Shown here: piece after piece, positions 43,166 through 54,966 of the stretch
Numbering within the stretch: position 1 is the stretch's first letter
Layout of the letters: each line of letters opens with the position of its first letter
Source: Cryptomeria japonica
Lineage: Eukaryota; Streptophyta; Pinopsida; Cupressales; Cupressaceae
Assembly (NCBI RefSeq): GCF_030272615.1
Contig: NC_081412.1
Location: 141,526,747 to 141,590,746 of the forward strand
Length of the DNA: 64,000 bases
Direction of reading: 5' to 3'
Translations under genes and position numbers: made by a program
The notes under the pieces: generated by a model
What the model was told of the DNA's origin: nothing
What the model saw: the letters and a program-made list of their open reading frames with translations, nothing else
The model's database searches: none

Positions 43166-44252
43166 ATGGAAAGGGTAAATGAGATTGTTATGGGAATTCA
43201 ATGTTGTGGTGGAACTCTGAGAGAAGATGAATTTTTTTCTAAAGTCTTGAGAGCCCTACCACCAGCTTACAAAATGAAAGCTACTGCTATCAATGAGTTG
43301 AGAACAATGGCTAATACATATGTCAACAAAGATACTTTGTTTGGGAAACTATCTTCTTTTGAGCTTGAAGAATTTGGACCTTCTAGAATTGTGAAGTCTG
43401 AACCTTCTTTTCATGCATCTACATCTACAATCGGTAAGCAAGACTATAAAGCTTTATATGCAAAGGAATTGGAAGATATGAAGAGAGAAGATGATGAGTT
43501 TGAGAAACTTGAAGCACTATTTTCTAGAAGAGTACCTAAAGGACCGGTAGGAAGTAAGTATGAAGGAAAATCCTTTTAAATATTTTGCATGTAATAAGAT
43601 TGGTCATTTTGCATCTAGATGTCCTAAAAGAAATTCAAGATTTGAAGAAAGAGTTAGAAGATCATTTAAACCTAACCTTGGATATAAGAACAAGTATAAA
43701 TACAAGAAAAAAAGAGACAAATCATGCTACATAGCGGATGAGGAAGGCATTACTGATTCTGATGATGAACTGGCAAAAGACTCTACTAGTGGATCCAGTA
43801 ATGGGAAGGAATGGGTGTTCCTGGCTATCAAGGAAGATCATCTGACACTAGAAGAGAGTGTACCTAAAGAGAAGGCACTTGCTTCTAAAATTGAAGACAA
43901 CGATGAATGGGTAATTGACAGTGGTTATTCACATCATATGACTGGAGATAAAGGGAAGTTTCTTGATGGTGGACTAGTTAGATTTGGAGATGACAAAGCA
44001 TGTATGATCAAAGGAAAAGGAACTATATCATTGGATGGTAAGAACAATACTAACAATATTTATTATGTTGAAGGTTTGAGGCATAATATTTTGAGTGTAG
44101 GAAAATTGGTAGATAAGGGATTTCAATTACAGTTCAAGGATAGAAAATGCAAAATCATTAACAGATCTAGTTCAGAGATTGCAACCAGTACACAGAAAAA
44201 AGGTAATATATTTCATTTGAACTCTAGTGAGAAGGCATGTTTGATTACATAG
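43166..44252 (+). pseudogene. Copia A gag (partial) and protease
   Basis: 43166-43579 reads the second half of gag (FFSKVLRALPPAYKMKAT, then SSFELEEFGP). After a frame change, 43560-44252 has the CCHC knuckle CNKIGHFASRC (preceded by FKYFA where Cys is expected) and protease WVIDSGYSHHMTGD with catalytic D-S-G, then GLRHNILSVGKLVDKG. The gag N-terminus is deleted at the LTR junction. A stop at 44250 (CAG-to-TAG type) precedes the GAG-pre-integrase. Confidence 0.85.
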
Positions 44253-45130
44253 ATTGATGAGAGTTGGCTATGGCATAAAAGGATGTGTCAAGTGAATTTT
44301 GATTGCATTTTGAAGATCAGTTCAACTAAGGTAGTTAGGGATATACCTAAGATTATGAAGCCCTATAATCCAGTATGTAAAGAATTTCAAATGGGTAAAC
44401 AGATCAGAACCTCTTTTATGAGTATACAAGATAAATAAAATGATGTTCTTGATCTTATTCATACTGATTTGTGTGGCGCTACTAGAGTCAAAAGTTTTCA
44501 AGGTGATAGATATTTCATGCTAATCATTTATGATTATTCTAGAATGATGTGGATTACTTTTCTGAAAGAAAAATCTGAAGCATTTGAAAAGTTCAAAATC
44601 TTTAAGGCTAAAGTGGAAACTAAGACAGGATTAAAGATTAAATGTTTGAGATTAGATCATGGTGGTGAATTCACATCTAGTGAGTTTAATAATTTTTGTG
44701 ACAAGCATGGTATAAGAAGACAATTTTCTTCTCCCCAGACACCTCAGTAGAATGGAGTTGTGGAAAGGAAGAACAAAACTATCTTGGATGCTCCTAGAAC
44801 AATGATGATGGAAGCTAGTATACCTCATATCTACTGAAGAGAATTAGTAAGTACAGTGGTTTATAAATTCAACAGAGTACATATCAAAGGAGAAACTAGT
44901 AAGACACCTTATGAATTATGGTTTGGGAATATCCCTACAGTTAAGTATTTCAGAATTTTTGGTAGTAAATGTTATATCAAGGAGAGATGATATCATTGGA
45001 AAATTTGATCCTAGATGTAATGAAGGTATATTTCTTGGTTATTCTAATGACAGAAAAGTATATAGATGTTATAACAAGAGATTGCAGAGAATTGTGAGAG
45101 TGCTAATGTCAAAGCAGATGAGTTGAACAG
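44253..45130 (+). pseudogene. Copia A integrase
   Basis: GAG-pre-integrase ESWLWHKRMCQVNF, then the core: HTDLCGATRVKSFQGD (Asp), [15 protein letters not shown] (Asp) and NGVVERKNKT (Glu). Stops at about 44436, 44748 (before NGVVE) and 44835, plus a frame change near 44985. GIFLGYSNDRKVYRCYN marks the C-terminal part. Confidence 0.85.
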
Positions 45131-45299
45131 AAGTCAAATCAGAGTTTATGAGAAGGAACCGATAGTGGAAATGATTATATCTATATTGATAGCACCTTTA
45201 CCAGAATAAAGAGTTGAACCAGTTGCTCTGGCAATATCAGAGAATTCTACAGTAACTGAAGAATAGAGAAGAGGAACAGAAAGTCAGAAGACTCCTAGG

Positions 45300-46902
45300 T
45301 ATGTGAGATTGAATCATTCAAAAGATCAAATCATTGGGGATAAGAGCAATGGAGTGATGACAAGAAGAAGACTGAAAACTAATAAGGTATGTTTAATTTC
45401 ACAAGTTGAGCCGGTATCAATAATTGAGGCATGTAAAGATGAATATTGGTTGAAAGCTATGGAGGAAGAATTAGATCAGATTGAGAAAAATAGCATATGG
45501 ACATTGGTTCCCTGACCTAAAAATAAAATGTTATTGGAACTAAATGGGCTTTTAGGAATAAATTGAATGAGGATGGTCAAGTTATAAGGAATAAGGCTAG
45601 ATTGGTTTGTAAATGGTATTCTCAGAAGGAAGGAATTGATTATGGAGTGACTTTTGTACCTGTAGCTAGGATTGAAGTTGTAAGATTATTTCTTGCCTAT
45701 ACTTCTTATTAAAACTACAAGGTTTATCAGATGGATGTTAAATGTGCATTTTTGAATGGGGATCTTGATGAGGAAGTTTACATTGAGAAACTTGTTGGTT
45801 TTTCGCTATCACATGATATAGATATGGTATGCAGGTTAAGGAAAGCTTTATATGGATTGAAACAAGCACCTAGAGCTTGGTATGGAAGGTTGGATAAATA
45901 TCTTTTGAAGCTTGGTTTTACTAAGGGTAGTGCTGACAATAATTTATATTATAAAATCACATTATTTTTGGAGGTAAAGACAAGTTATTCATAGAATTTT
46001 CTAAGAATATGGAGAAGGAATTTGAGATGTCTATGATTGGTGAGATGAAATTTTTCTTAGGTTTGCAGATTACTCAGACTGACAAAGGCATTTTCATCTG
46101 TCAAACTAAATATGCTAAGGAATTGTTGAAGAAATTTGGTATGGGAGATTCTAAACCGGTAAGTACTCCTATGGTTACAAGTGAGAAATTGACTAGAAAA
46201 GATGTTTCTACATAGGTAAATCCTACAAGATACAAATCTATGACTGGAGGTCTTCTTTATTTGACTCAGACTAGGTTTGACATTAAGAATGTTGTTTGTA
46301 TTGTTTCAAGATTTCAGAGTGATCCTAGAGAAAATCATGAGATGACTGTGGAAAGGATTTTTGGATACTTGCAAGGTACATCAGAATATGTGTTGTGGTA
46401 CCCTAAGGATGATAACTTTACTTTATGTGCATATATAGATGTTGATTGGGCTGGAGATGTTGATGACCAGAAAAGTACTTTCAGCAGAGCTTTATTTCCT
46501 GGAAAGAAGTTGGTTTCATGGATCAACAAGAAGTAGTCATGTACTTCTTTATCTACTGTTGAAGCTGAGTATGTTGCTACTACTACTAACTGTACACAAG
46601 TTTTATGGATGAAGCAAATGTTGAAGGATATAGAGGAGGATTGTGATGCACCAATAGTTACTCACTATGACAACTTTCCTGCTATTAATATATTAAAGAA
46701 TCTGGTATTTCATTCTAAAAAAAAGCACATATCTATCAAGTATAACTTTTTGAAGGAGAAGGTGGAAGAAAATGATGTTAGACTAGTTTATGTGAGCACT
46801 AAAGAGCAGATTGCAGATATTTTCACTAAACCTTTGCCCAAGGAATCATTCGAGTACCTGAGAGACAGATTGGGAGTTTCTGCCCCTCCACTAGAGACTT
46901 GA
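45300..46902 (+). pseudogene. Copia A reverse transcriptase and RNase H, catalytic box deleted
   Basis: [54 protein letters not shown]. At about 45945-45970 the sequence jumps from DNNLYYKIT to IIFGGKDKL with a frame change, so the F/Y-V-D-D catalytic box seen in element B (FVDDIIFG) is missing. RNase H: YIDVDWAGDVDDQKSTFS, then THYDNFPAINILKN and IADIFTKPLPKESFEYLRD. Several stops. RT could not work. Confidence 0.85.
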
Positions 46903-46994
46903 TTGATGCAGTTTGGCATAATTCTGGCATACATTATCAGAGATACTATTCATTCTCGCATTGATGTGGGATGCTACTACTCAGGGGGAGTACT
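46903..46994 (+). other. Copia A 3' untranslated part, left of the insertion
   Basis: Non-coding. It includes ctactcagggggagtact, where GTACT (46990-46994) is the left target duplicate of element B. Confidence 0.7.
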
Positions 46995-48621
46995 TGTTGG
47001 CATTATGTGAATCGGCATGAGCATTATGTGAGCTGGCATGAGCCTTATGTAAACTGGCATGAAGACATAATGATATTATATGTTGTCATTGATGTCAATA
47101 TGAGACATAATGTGAACCGGCACATGAGATAAGTGAAGAAAGAGATACCGGCATATGTGTGAACCGGTATATGCCAAAGTGAAGCGGCACATTTGTTCAA
47201 GGTGAACCAGCATGTAGTTACGGGAACTGGCACATCGAAGCACTGTATGACTACTGGTTGGTAAGGCAGCTTCCACTTCGGGGTTTCCAGTTGGAGTATC
47301 TCAAGTTTGTGCGACTCAGTCAGTGATGTTTGTGTGATGAGTTAGCTGTATGATGGAGGATAGATCATGTTGCCACGTAAGCTCTATGCACATGAAGGAT
47401 CTTGCATGAAGAAGACTATTCCTATCTACCTCAAGAATGTGTGAAGTCTGTCAAATGGTGATAACGCGTGATGGGTTATCAGCTGCCATGAAAACGGTGG
47501 AAAATGGACGATGGAGAATGTCTTGAGATTGACTCAAGACTGGTGCATTTAATGTAGTATGTTTTAATGGTCAGGATCAAACTATTTGAATTGCTCAACC
47601 TAACAGGTTTAGGGTTTGAGGTTTTTGCTACCGACCTGTATGTTCCCTATAAGGTCGATGTTAGGTTTCTGTCTAAAGTTGTTGGCAAAAGTTGTGACTG
47701 TGTATCCAACGAAAGTGATACAAGATTCTTGCCAAACCATAGGAGAGAAGAGATACCTGCAAAGTGTATGTGCAGAAGGAAAAGAGGAGCCTAAACGGAT
47801 CTGTATTAGTATTAAGTGTTGTTAACAGATCATTGTAATACCTGTTGATCTCCAACCACTTCAACAGTTGCAAAATCCCCTAACAGGGTAGCCTTAGTTG
47901 GCTTGATTCAAAATCCCTTAAATTGGGTGGTCTTAACCGGCTTGCTGTAAATCCCTTAACCGGGTAACTCGAAGCTAATGAGTTATGAGAAGCTAGAGAA
48001 GCTTAGGAGATCCTTTCAGCTATTGAGTTCTTAAAATCCTCTAACAAGGTGGCCCTACCGGGTTTAACCCTTAACCGAGTGATCCCTAACAGGATCGGTT
48101 CCTACCAGAACCTATTGTAATGTTCTTAACTGGACAAGGCTCCTAATAGAGTGGACTTCTAAAGAGTTCAAAAAGCAGCTTGTGGGTATTCATCCCCACC
48201 GTGGTTTTTCCCAGTTGGGTTTCCACGTGAAAAATATGTGTGTCATGTGAAATGTTTTTGTCTTGTGATGCTTTGTTTTATCTGTTATGCACATGTAGTT
48301 TCTATGTTTTATGCCTGTTTATAAAACATATTGAACTCACTGTTGTGAAGATTTGATGGTTAAGTCTACTAGTTCATGCATGAGAATATTATGATAATGT
48401 GGTATTGAGCTAAAAGAAAAGCTTAGTGAGTGACCGGTTCATGATTGATTGAGCTATACTGGATGCTACCGGTTGCACTCTATTTTACCAGTATCTCTGT
48501 TTATCAGTCATTGTGAGTGTTTTCTAACAAACCGGTTTTGGACTGTATTTGTGTCTATACTGATTCACCCCCCCCCCTTTCAGTACCAGTTTGGTACTAG
48601 TGGTTCATCATTGAGTTATCA
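46995..48621 (+). repeat. 5' LTR of copia B
   Basis: Starts tgttggcattatgtgaa and ends ...gagttatca. Matches 53026-54652 over its full length with scattered, mainly transition, differences. The leading part has a short internal tandem of (c)ggcatgagc(a/c)ttatgt. A C-rich tract (ttcacccccccccc) lies near the end. Confidence 0.92.
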
Positions 48622-48623
48622 AT

Positions 48624-48640
48624 TGGTATCAGAGCACTCC
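48624..48640 (+). other. Primer binding site of copia B
   Basis: tggtatcagagcactcc, matching the 3' end complement of initiator tRNA-Met, two bases after the LTR. Confidence 0.85.
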
Positions 48641-48690
48641 AGGTCCTCTATGTTGTAAGCTTAACCGCTTGAGGAAAAGATCCTAGCCAA

Positions 48691-50196
48691 ATGATGAAGA
48701 GGGAAGGTCCAAAGTTCAACAGGGAAAACTTTGGTATATGGAAAGACAGGATGAAGATATTCATCAAAAGCATGGGTGTTCAACACTGGAGTTATGTTGA
48801 AAATGTATATGTTGTTCCTACCGGTACTCTCATCGATGACCAAAAGAGAGAGATACAAGAAAATGGGCAAGTCATGGAAGCCCTCATCAGTAGTCTATCT
48901 AACATTGAGTTTATTGATGTTCAGGACAAGGCAAATCCCAAAGAAGTATGGGATGCTCTTGAAAATATCTATGGTGGTGATGAGCATGTAAAACAGGCTA
49001 AGGAAGAGAGCTTGAGAGGAAAGTTTGAAGACATGAGGATGGTTGAAGGAGAGACCATTCAGCAATATGGAATAAGAATCAAAACAGTTGTTGGAGAAAT
49101 AAAGAATACAGGTGGCAAAATAGAAGATTCCACTGTGGTAAGTAAAGTCCTGAGATCCCTGTTGCCGGTCTATGCAATAAGGGTTGTTGCTATTCAGGAG
49201 CTGAGATCAATAGACAAGTCCAAGGCATCCTTGGACTCCATCATAGCCAAGTTGACAGCCTATGAGCTGAATAGCTTTGATGGTAGTGTTCAAAAGTCAG
49301 AATCAGCTTTTAAAGATTTTGCTATACCATCCAGAAAAGGAAAAGAGGCTAGCACTAGTGGGGAACCTAGTCAGAATAGAGAGATGAAGGATGAAGAGTT
49401 TCTAATGGAATTTGAAGCTCTTCTAGCCAGGAGATTCCCAAAAGGAATTGGTAAATACAAAGGTAAGCTACCTTTGAAATGTTTCTCCTGCAACCGGATA
49501 GGACATATTGCTATGAACTGTCCTAATAGTGACAACAAGGACAAACCGGAAAGGTTCAAGAAATTCAAAGGAGGAAACCAGAGAAATTGTTTTGTGGCAG
49601 TTGATGAAGGTGTCACAAATGAGGAATCAAAAGATGAAGAGAATGAAGACATTGTGTTCATTGTTGTAAAGGAAGATGTGACAAACAAGAAGGCTCTTGT
49701 CTCCCGGTTTGATGATTCCAATGAGTGGATCATTGACAGTGGTTGCTCTCACCATATGACTGGTGACCGGAGCAAGTTTCTATCATTAGAAGAGTATGAT
49801 GGTGGTGTGGTTCACTTTGGCAATGATGCACCATGCATGGTCAAAGGCAGAGGGTCCATCTCCTTGAATGGAAAGAGTAGTGCTGACAATGTGTATTGGG
49901 TTGATGGTCTCAGACACAACCTTCTAAGTGTTTCCCAGTTAAATGACAGTGGACTCACTCTGCAATTCAAGAATGGAGTTTGCCGAATCAAAGGTAAAGA
50001 TGGTAAATTGGTAGCTACCGGCATGCAGACTAAAGGTAAACTATTTCATCTAAATGCTAATATAAGTACATGTCTTATGGCTAAGCTTGATGATAGCTGG
50101 ATATGGCATAGGAGATTCTTCCATGTGAACTTTGACAACATTGTGAAGGCTAGTAAGATCAAGGCAGTTAGAGGGTTGCCAAAGCTGAGGAAATAG
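48691..50196 (+). pseudogene. Copia B gag-protease ORF
   Basis: 501 uninterrupted residues. The N-terminal gag begins MKREGPKFNRENFGIWKDRM, then NPKEVWDALENIYGG and VVSKVLRSLLPVYA (UBN2-type gag). The CCHC knuckle is CFSCNRIGHIAMNC (about residues 264-277). Protease has EWIIDSGCSHHMTGD (D-S-G, about residue 345). GLRHNLLSVSQLNDSG and GAG-pre-integrase SWIWHRRFFHVNFDNI follow. It ends at TAG (50194-50196), which replaces a probable CAG codon, since family sequence continues through. The N-terminal two-thirds could still be translated as a Gag protein. Confidence 0.88.
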
Positions 50197-50205
50197 GATA
50201 ATACC

Positions 50206-51207
50206 TTGTACAGAGAATGTCAATTGGGGAAAATGTCTTCCTCAACTTTTAAAGGTAAATCCTTCACTGCTGACAACTTGCTTGATCTTGTGCATACTGA
50301 TTTATGTGGTCCTATGAAAACTAGAAGTGTACAGGGTGATAGGTACTTCATGATTCTCACTGATGATTGCTCAAGAATGATGTGGGTCACATTCTTGAAA
50401 GAAAAGTCTGAAGCTTTTGGGAAATTCAAAGCTTTCAGAGCATTAGTGGAAAAGGAAAGCAGTAAAAGGATCAAGTGTCTCAGAACTGATCAAGGAGGGG
50501 AATTCACTTCCAGTGAATTCAACAAGTACTGTGAAGAATTTGGCATCAAGAGATAGTTGTCTACCCCCCAGCCTCCACAGCAGAATGGCCTAGCAGAGAG
50601 GAATAACCAGACTGTGGTTGAAGCAGCTAGAACTATGTTGATCCAAGGAAAGGTTGCTCACACCTTTTGGAGAGAAGCGGTGAGCACTGCAGTTTACACT
50701 ATGAACAAGGTACTCATCAAAAAGGGCAAGGACAAAACTCTTTATGAGTATTGGACTGGTAAGACCCTTGTGGTAAACTATTTTAAGGTCTTTGGTAGCA
50801 AATGTTACATCAAGAGGAGTGAACATTAGGGAAAATTTGAAGCTAAATGTGATGAAGGAATATTTCTAGGATATTCCACCAAGAGTAAAGCTTTCAAGTG
50901 CTACTATAATAGGACTCAAAGAATTATGGAAAGCATCAATGTAAGAGTTGATGAATCCTCTGAGAAGACTGAGAAAACCGGCAGTGAGCAAGTTGTAAAT
51001 GAACCGGTTGCAACCTTCTGGGAACCGGTTGTCAGTCAATTGAGCACTAGTAACAGTGTTCCGGAACCGGTGAATGTTGATACTAATGAAGACAAGGATG
51101 CAGAAGAAAAGCAAGAAGAACCAATTAAGACCATTCCTCGATATGTCAAGTTGAACCATGATCCCAAGCAGATCATAGGTGATAAGGATGCAGGAATCCT
51201 TACTTGA
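50206..51207 (+). pseudogene. Copia B integrase
   Basis: [17 protein letters not shown] (Asp), [31 protein letters not shown] (Asp), then after a TAG (50554-50556) PPQQNGLAERNNQ (Glu), AHTFWREAVSTAVYTMN and FGSKCYIKR. A further TAG is at 50827-50829, before GKFEAKCDEGIFLGYS. The C-terminal linker is acidic. It ends with TGA at 51205-51207. All three stops can be read as C-to-T changes of CAG or CGA. Confidence 0.88.
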
Positions 51208-51231
51208 AGAAAGATCAGAGAAAACTTATGT

Positions 51232-52785
51232 ATGATCTCTGAATTTGAGCCTAAATCATTCAAAGAGGCTCATAATGATGAAGACTGGATCAATGTAATG
51301 GAAGAAGAACTTGACCAGATAGAGAAAAATGGTACATGGTCCTTGGTACCCAGACCAGAGCATAAAAATGTCATTGGTACCAAATGGGTGTTTAGAAATA
51401 AGTTGAATGAGGATGGCACAGTGATTAGGAATAAAGCCAGACTGGTATGCAAAGGATATGCTCAAGAAGAAGGTGAAGACTATGGGGAAACCTTTGCTCC
51501 TGTAGCCAGATTGGAAGGAGTTTGTATGCTTCTGGCATATGCAGCTTTTAAGAGATTCAAGGTATATCAAATGGATGTAAAATCTGCATTCCTAAATGGT
51601 GTACTTGAAGAGGAGGTATATATTGAGCAACCAGATGGGTTTACCCTATCTGAAGATAGTGACATGGTATGTAGGCTACACAAAGCATTATATGGTCTAA
51701 AGCAAGCACCTAGGACATGGTATGAGCACCTACATTCCCATCTTGTGAAGATTGGATTTGAGAGAACAAGTGAAGATAGCAATATCTACTTGAAGTCTGA
51801 AGAAGATCAGATCCTAATCTGTGAAGTTTTTGTTGATGACATCATCTTTGGTAGAGATGACAAGATGAGTCATGAGTTTGCTGATGAGATGAAGAAAGAG
51901 TTTGAAATGTCACTCATAGGGGAGATTAAGTTCTTCATTGGACTATAGATCTAGCAGATGAAAGATGGAATCTTCATCACTCAGTCCAAATATGTCAAAG
52001 AGGTGTTGAAGACTTTTGGCATGGAAGATAGCAAACCGATTGGTACACCGATGGTGACCGGTTGCAAATTGACAAAGGAAGATGATTCTGCACTGGTTGA
52101 TGAGAAGGAATACCGATCAATGATTGGTAAGTTGCATTATGTAGTGCATAGCAGACTGGATATTGTACATGCAGTTGGCATCACTGCAAGGTTCCAGAAG
52201 AGTCCAAGAGAATCTCACTTGAGTGTAGTCAAGCAGATTCTTAAGTATCTGAAGGGAACAATTGACTATGGATTGTGGTACCCATACAACAATAATTTCA
52301 ATCTGAAAGTATTCACTGATGTTGATTGGGCTGGTAATGTGGATGACCAGAAGAGCACAACCGGTGGTGCATTCTTTCTCGGTGGTAGACTGGTCTCATG
52401 GATGAGTAAAAAGCAGAGTTGCATCTCTCAGTCTACAGCAGAAGTGGAGTATGTTGTAGCTTTCATGAACTGCACTCAGACAGTCTGGATGAAGCATATA
52501 CTGGAAGGCTTCAAGATCCCTGTATCTGAACCAGTAAGTATATTCTGTGATAACACAAGTGCTATCAATATATCAAAGAATCCGGTTTACATTCTAGAAC
52601 CAAGCATTTTGAGCTTAAGTATCATTTCTTGAGGGAAAAGGTTCAGAATAAAGAGATTGCACTGGAGCATGTGTCCAGTAAGGAGCAGTTAGCAGACATA
52701 TTCACCAAGCCTCTCCCAAAGACAACATTTGTGCATTTGAGAGGTGAATTAGGGGTATTGCCCCTTCAGGAGGTGAACTAAAAAG
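51232..52785 (+). pseudogene. Copia B reverse transcriptase and RNase H
   Basis: [66 protein letters not shown] and the catalytic [11 protein letters not shown] (about 51826-51858). Two TAGs at 51946-51954 break the frame. RNase H then reads FTDVDWAGNVDDQKSTTGG (Asp), STAEVEYVVAFMNC (Glu) and FCDNTSAINISKN (Asp). A one-base frame shift near 52588 throws off the last 60 residues (SSKEQLADIFTKPLPK is in another frame). Confidence 0.88.
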
Positions 52786-53010
52786 TGGTTGTTCCACATC
52801 AGTCAAGTACTAGATAGACAAATGTTTGGTTGATTGGTGTGTTTAAGGATGCTACTTCTCAGGGGGAGCAGCATGAGGAAACAATGATAATTGTACCTCC
52901 ACTTTGGCATTGTTGTCAAAGGGGGAGAAGAAGTGAAGCGAAAAGATATCTGCAACAAATGGGGAGAAGATGTGAAGCAGAGAAGATATCTTTTGTATCT
53001 TGCCATCAAT

Positions 53011-53025
53011 GCCAAAGAGGGAGAT
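53011..53025 (+). other. Polypurine tract of copia B
   Basis: gccaaagagggagat immediately before the 3' LTR. A similar accgagaag/gggggagaag purine stretch upstream (52917-52935) may be a second tract. Confidence 0.75.
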
Positions 53026-54652
53026 TGTTGGCATTATGTGAACCGGCATGAGCATTATGTGAACCGGCATGAGCCTTATGTAAACTGGCATGAAGACATA
53101 ATGATATTGTATGTTGTCATTGATGTCAATATGAGACATAGTGTGAACCGGCACATGAGATAAGTGAAGAAAGAGATACCGGCATATGTGTGAACTGGTA
53201 TATGCCAAAGTGAAGCAACACATGTGTTCAAAGTGAATCGGCATGCAGTTATGGGAACTGGCACATGGAAGCACTGTATGACTACCGGTTGGTAAGGAAG
53301 CTTCCACTTTGGGGTTTTTGGTTGGAGTATCTCAAGTCTGTGCAACTCAATCAGTGATCTTTGTGTGATGAGTTAGCAGTATGATGGAGGACAGATCGTG
53401 TTGCCACGTAAATTTTGTGTGCGTGAAGGATCTTGCATGAAGAAGACTATTCCTATCTACTTTGGGAATGTGTGAAGTCTATCAAATGGTGATAACGCAT
53501 GATGGGTTATCAGCCGCCATGGAAACGGTGGATAATGGACGATGGAGAATGTCTTGAGATCGACTCAAGACTGGTGCATTTAATGCAGTATGTTTCAACA
53601 GTCAGGATCAAACCGTTTGAATTGCTCAACCTAATAGGTTTAGGGTTTAAGGTTTTTGCTACTGACCTGTATGTTCCCTATAAGGTCGATGTTAGGTTTA
53701 TGTCTAAAGTTGTTGGCAAAAGTTGTGAGTGTGTATCCAATGAAAGTGATACAAGATTCTTGCAAAACCATAGGAGAGAAGAGATACCTACAAAGTGTAT
53801 GTGCAGAAGGAAAAGAGGAGCCTAAATGGATCTGTATTAGTATTAAGTGTTGTTAATAGATCATTGTAATACCTGTTGTTCTCCAACCACTTCAATAGTT
53901 GCAAAATCCCCTAACAGGGTAGCCTTAATTGGCTTGATTCAAAATCCCTTAAATCGGGTGGTCTTAACCGACTTGCTATAAATCCCTTAACCGGGTAACT
54001 CGAAGCTAATGAATTATGAGAAGCTATAGAAGCTTAGGAGATCCTTTCAGCTATTGAGTTCTTAAAATCCTCTAACAAGGTGACCCTACCGGGTTTAACC
54101 CTTAACCGGGTGATCCCTAATAGGATCAGTTCCTACCAAAACCTATTGTAATGTTCTTAACCGGATAAGGCTCTTAACAGAGCGGACTTCTAAAGAGTTC
54201 AAAAAGTAGCTTGTGGGTATTCATCCCCACCGTGGTTTTTCCCAGTTGGGTTTCCATGTGAAAAATATGTGTGTCATGTGAAATTTTTTTGTCTTGTGAT
54301 GCTTTGTTTTATCTGTTATGCACATGTAGTTTCTATGTTTTATGCCTGTCTATAAAACATATTGAACTCACTGTTGTGAAGATTTGATGGTTAAGTCTAC
54401 TAGTTCATGCATGATAATATTATGATAATGTGGTATTGAGCTAAGAGAAAAGCTTAGTGAGTGACCGGTTCATGATTGATTGAGCTATATTGGATGCTAC
54501 CGGTTGCACTCTGTTTTACCGGTATCTCTGTTTATCAGTCATTGTGAGTGTTTGCTAACAAACCGGTTTTGGACTATATTTGTGTCTGTACTGATTCAAC
54601 CCCCCCCCTCTCAGTACCAGTTTGGTAATAGTGGTTCATCATTGAGTTATCA
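53026..54652 (+). repeat. 3' LTR of copia B
   Basis: Same length as the 5' LTR (1627 bp), with tens of point differences, mostly C/T and G/A. Insertion is therefore not recent. Confidence 0.92.
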
Positions 54653-54966
54653 GTAGTCAACTTGGTGATTTAGTGGTTTATGTTTTTGCTTTGATATTTT
54701 TGTCAGATTTATGGCATTGATGTTAAAGGGGGAGTGATATTGATGTGAAAAAGAAAAAGAAAAAGAAAGAGAGAGTGATATTGTTGTGAAAAAGGAAAAG
54801 AAATTCAAAGATTTACAGAGATATTATTTATAGGGGAGATATTAATATTCAGAGCTATTTGTGGGAGATTGTTGGTTGTCTTCCATTAGGGGAGACTTGT
54901 TTAGCATTTCTTGGTACTTAGATGTTTTTCACATCTAATTTTGCCATCAATGCCAAAGGGGGAGAT
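54653..54966 (+). other. Copia A 3' untranslated part, right of the insertion
   Basis: Non-coding. Contains gggggagtgatattg repeats, A-rich runs and, at 54950-54966, the polypurine tract aaagggggagat before LTR 54967. The right target duplicate of element B is GTAGT at 54653-54657. Confidence 0.75.

Larger units (their letters stand above)
46995..54652 (+). mobile_element. Ty1/copia element B, complete, nested in element A
   Basis: Two full LTRs of 1627 bp each (46995-48621 and 53026-54652), PBS right after the first (48624) and polypurine tract right before the second. Flanks are GTACT (46990-46994) and GTAGT (54653-54657), one change. Gag, protease, integrase, RT and RNase H are all present in order and only lightly damaged: five or six stops and one frame shift. 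Total length 7658 bp. Its proteins are clearly related to those of element A, but the LTRs differ. Confidence 0.92.

Noticed and set aside
52803-53345. Several ORFs on both strands across the copia B LTR start
   Set aside because: The same frames occur in the other LTR (47045-47276); they result from the short repeats in the LTR and have no domain.
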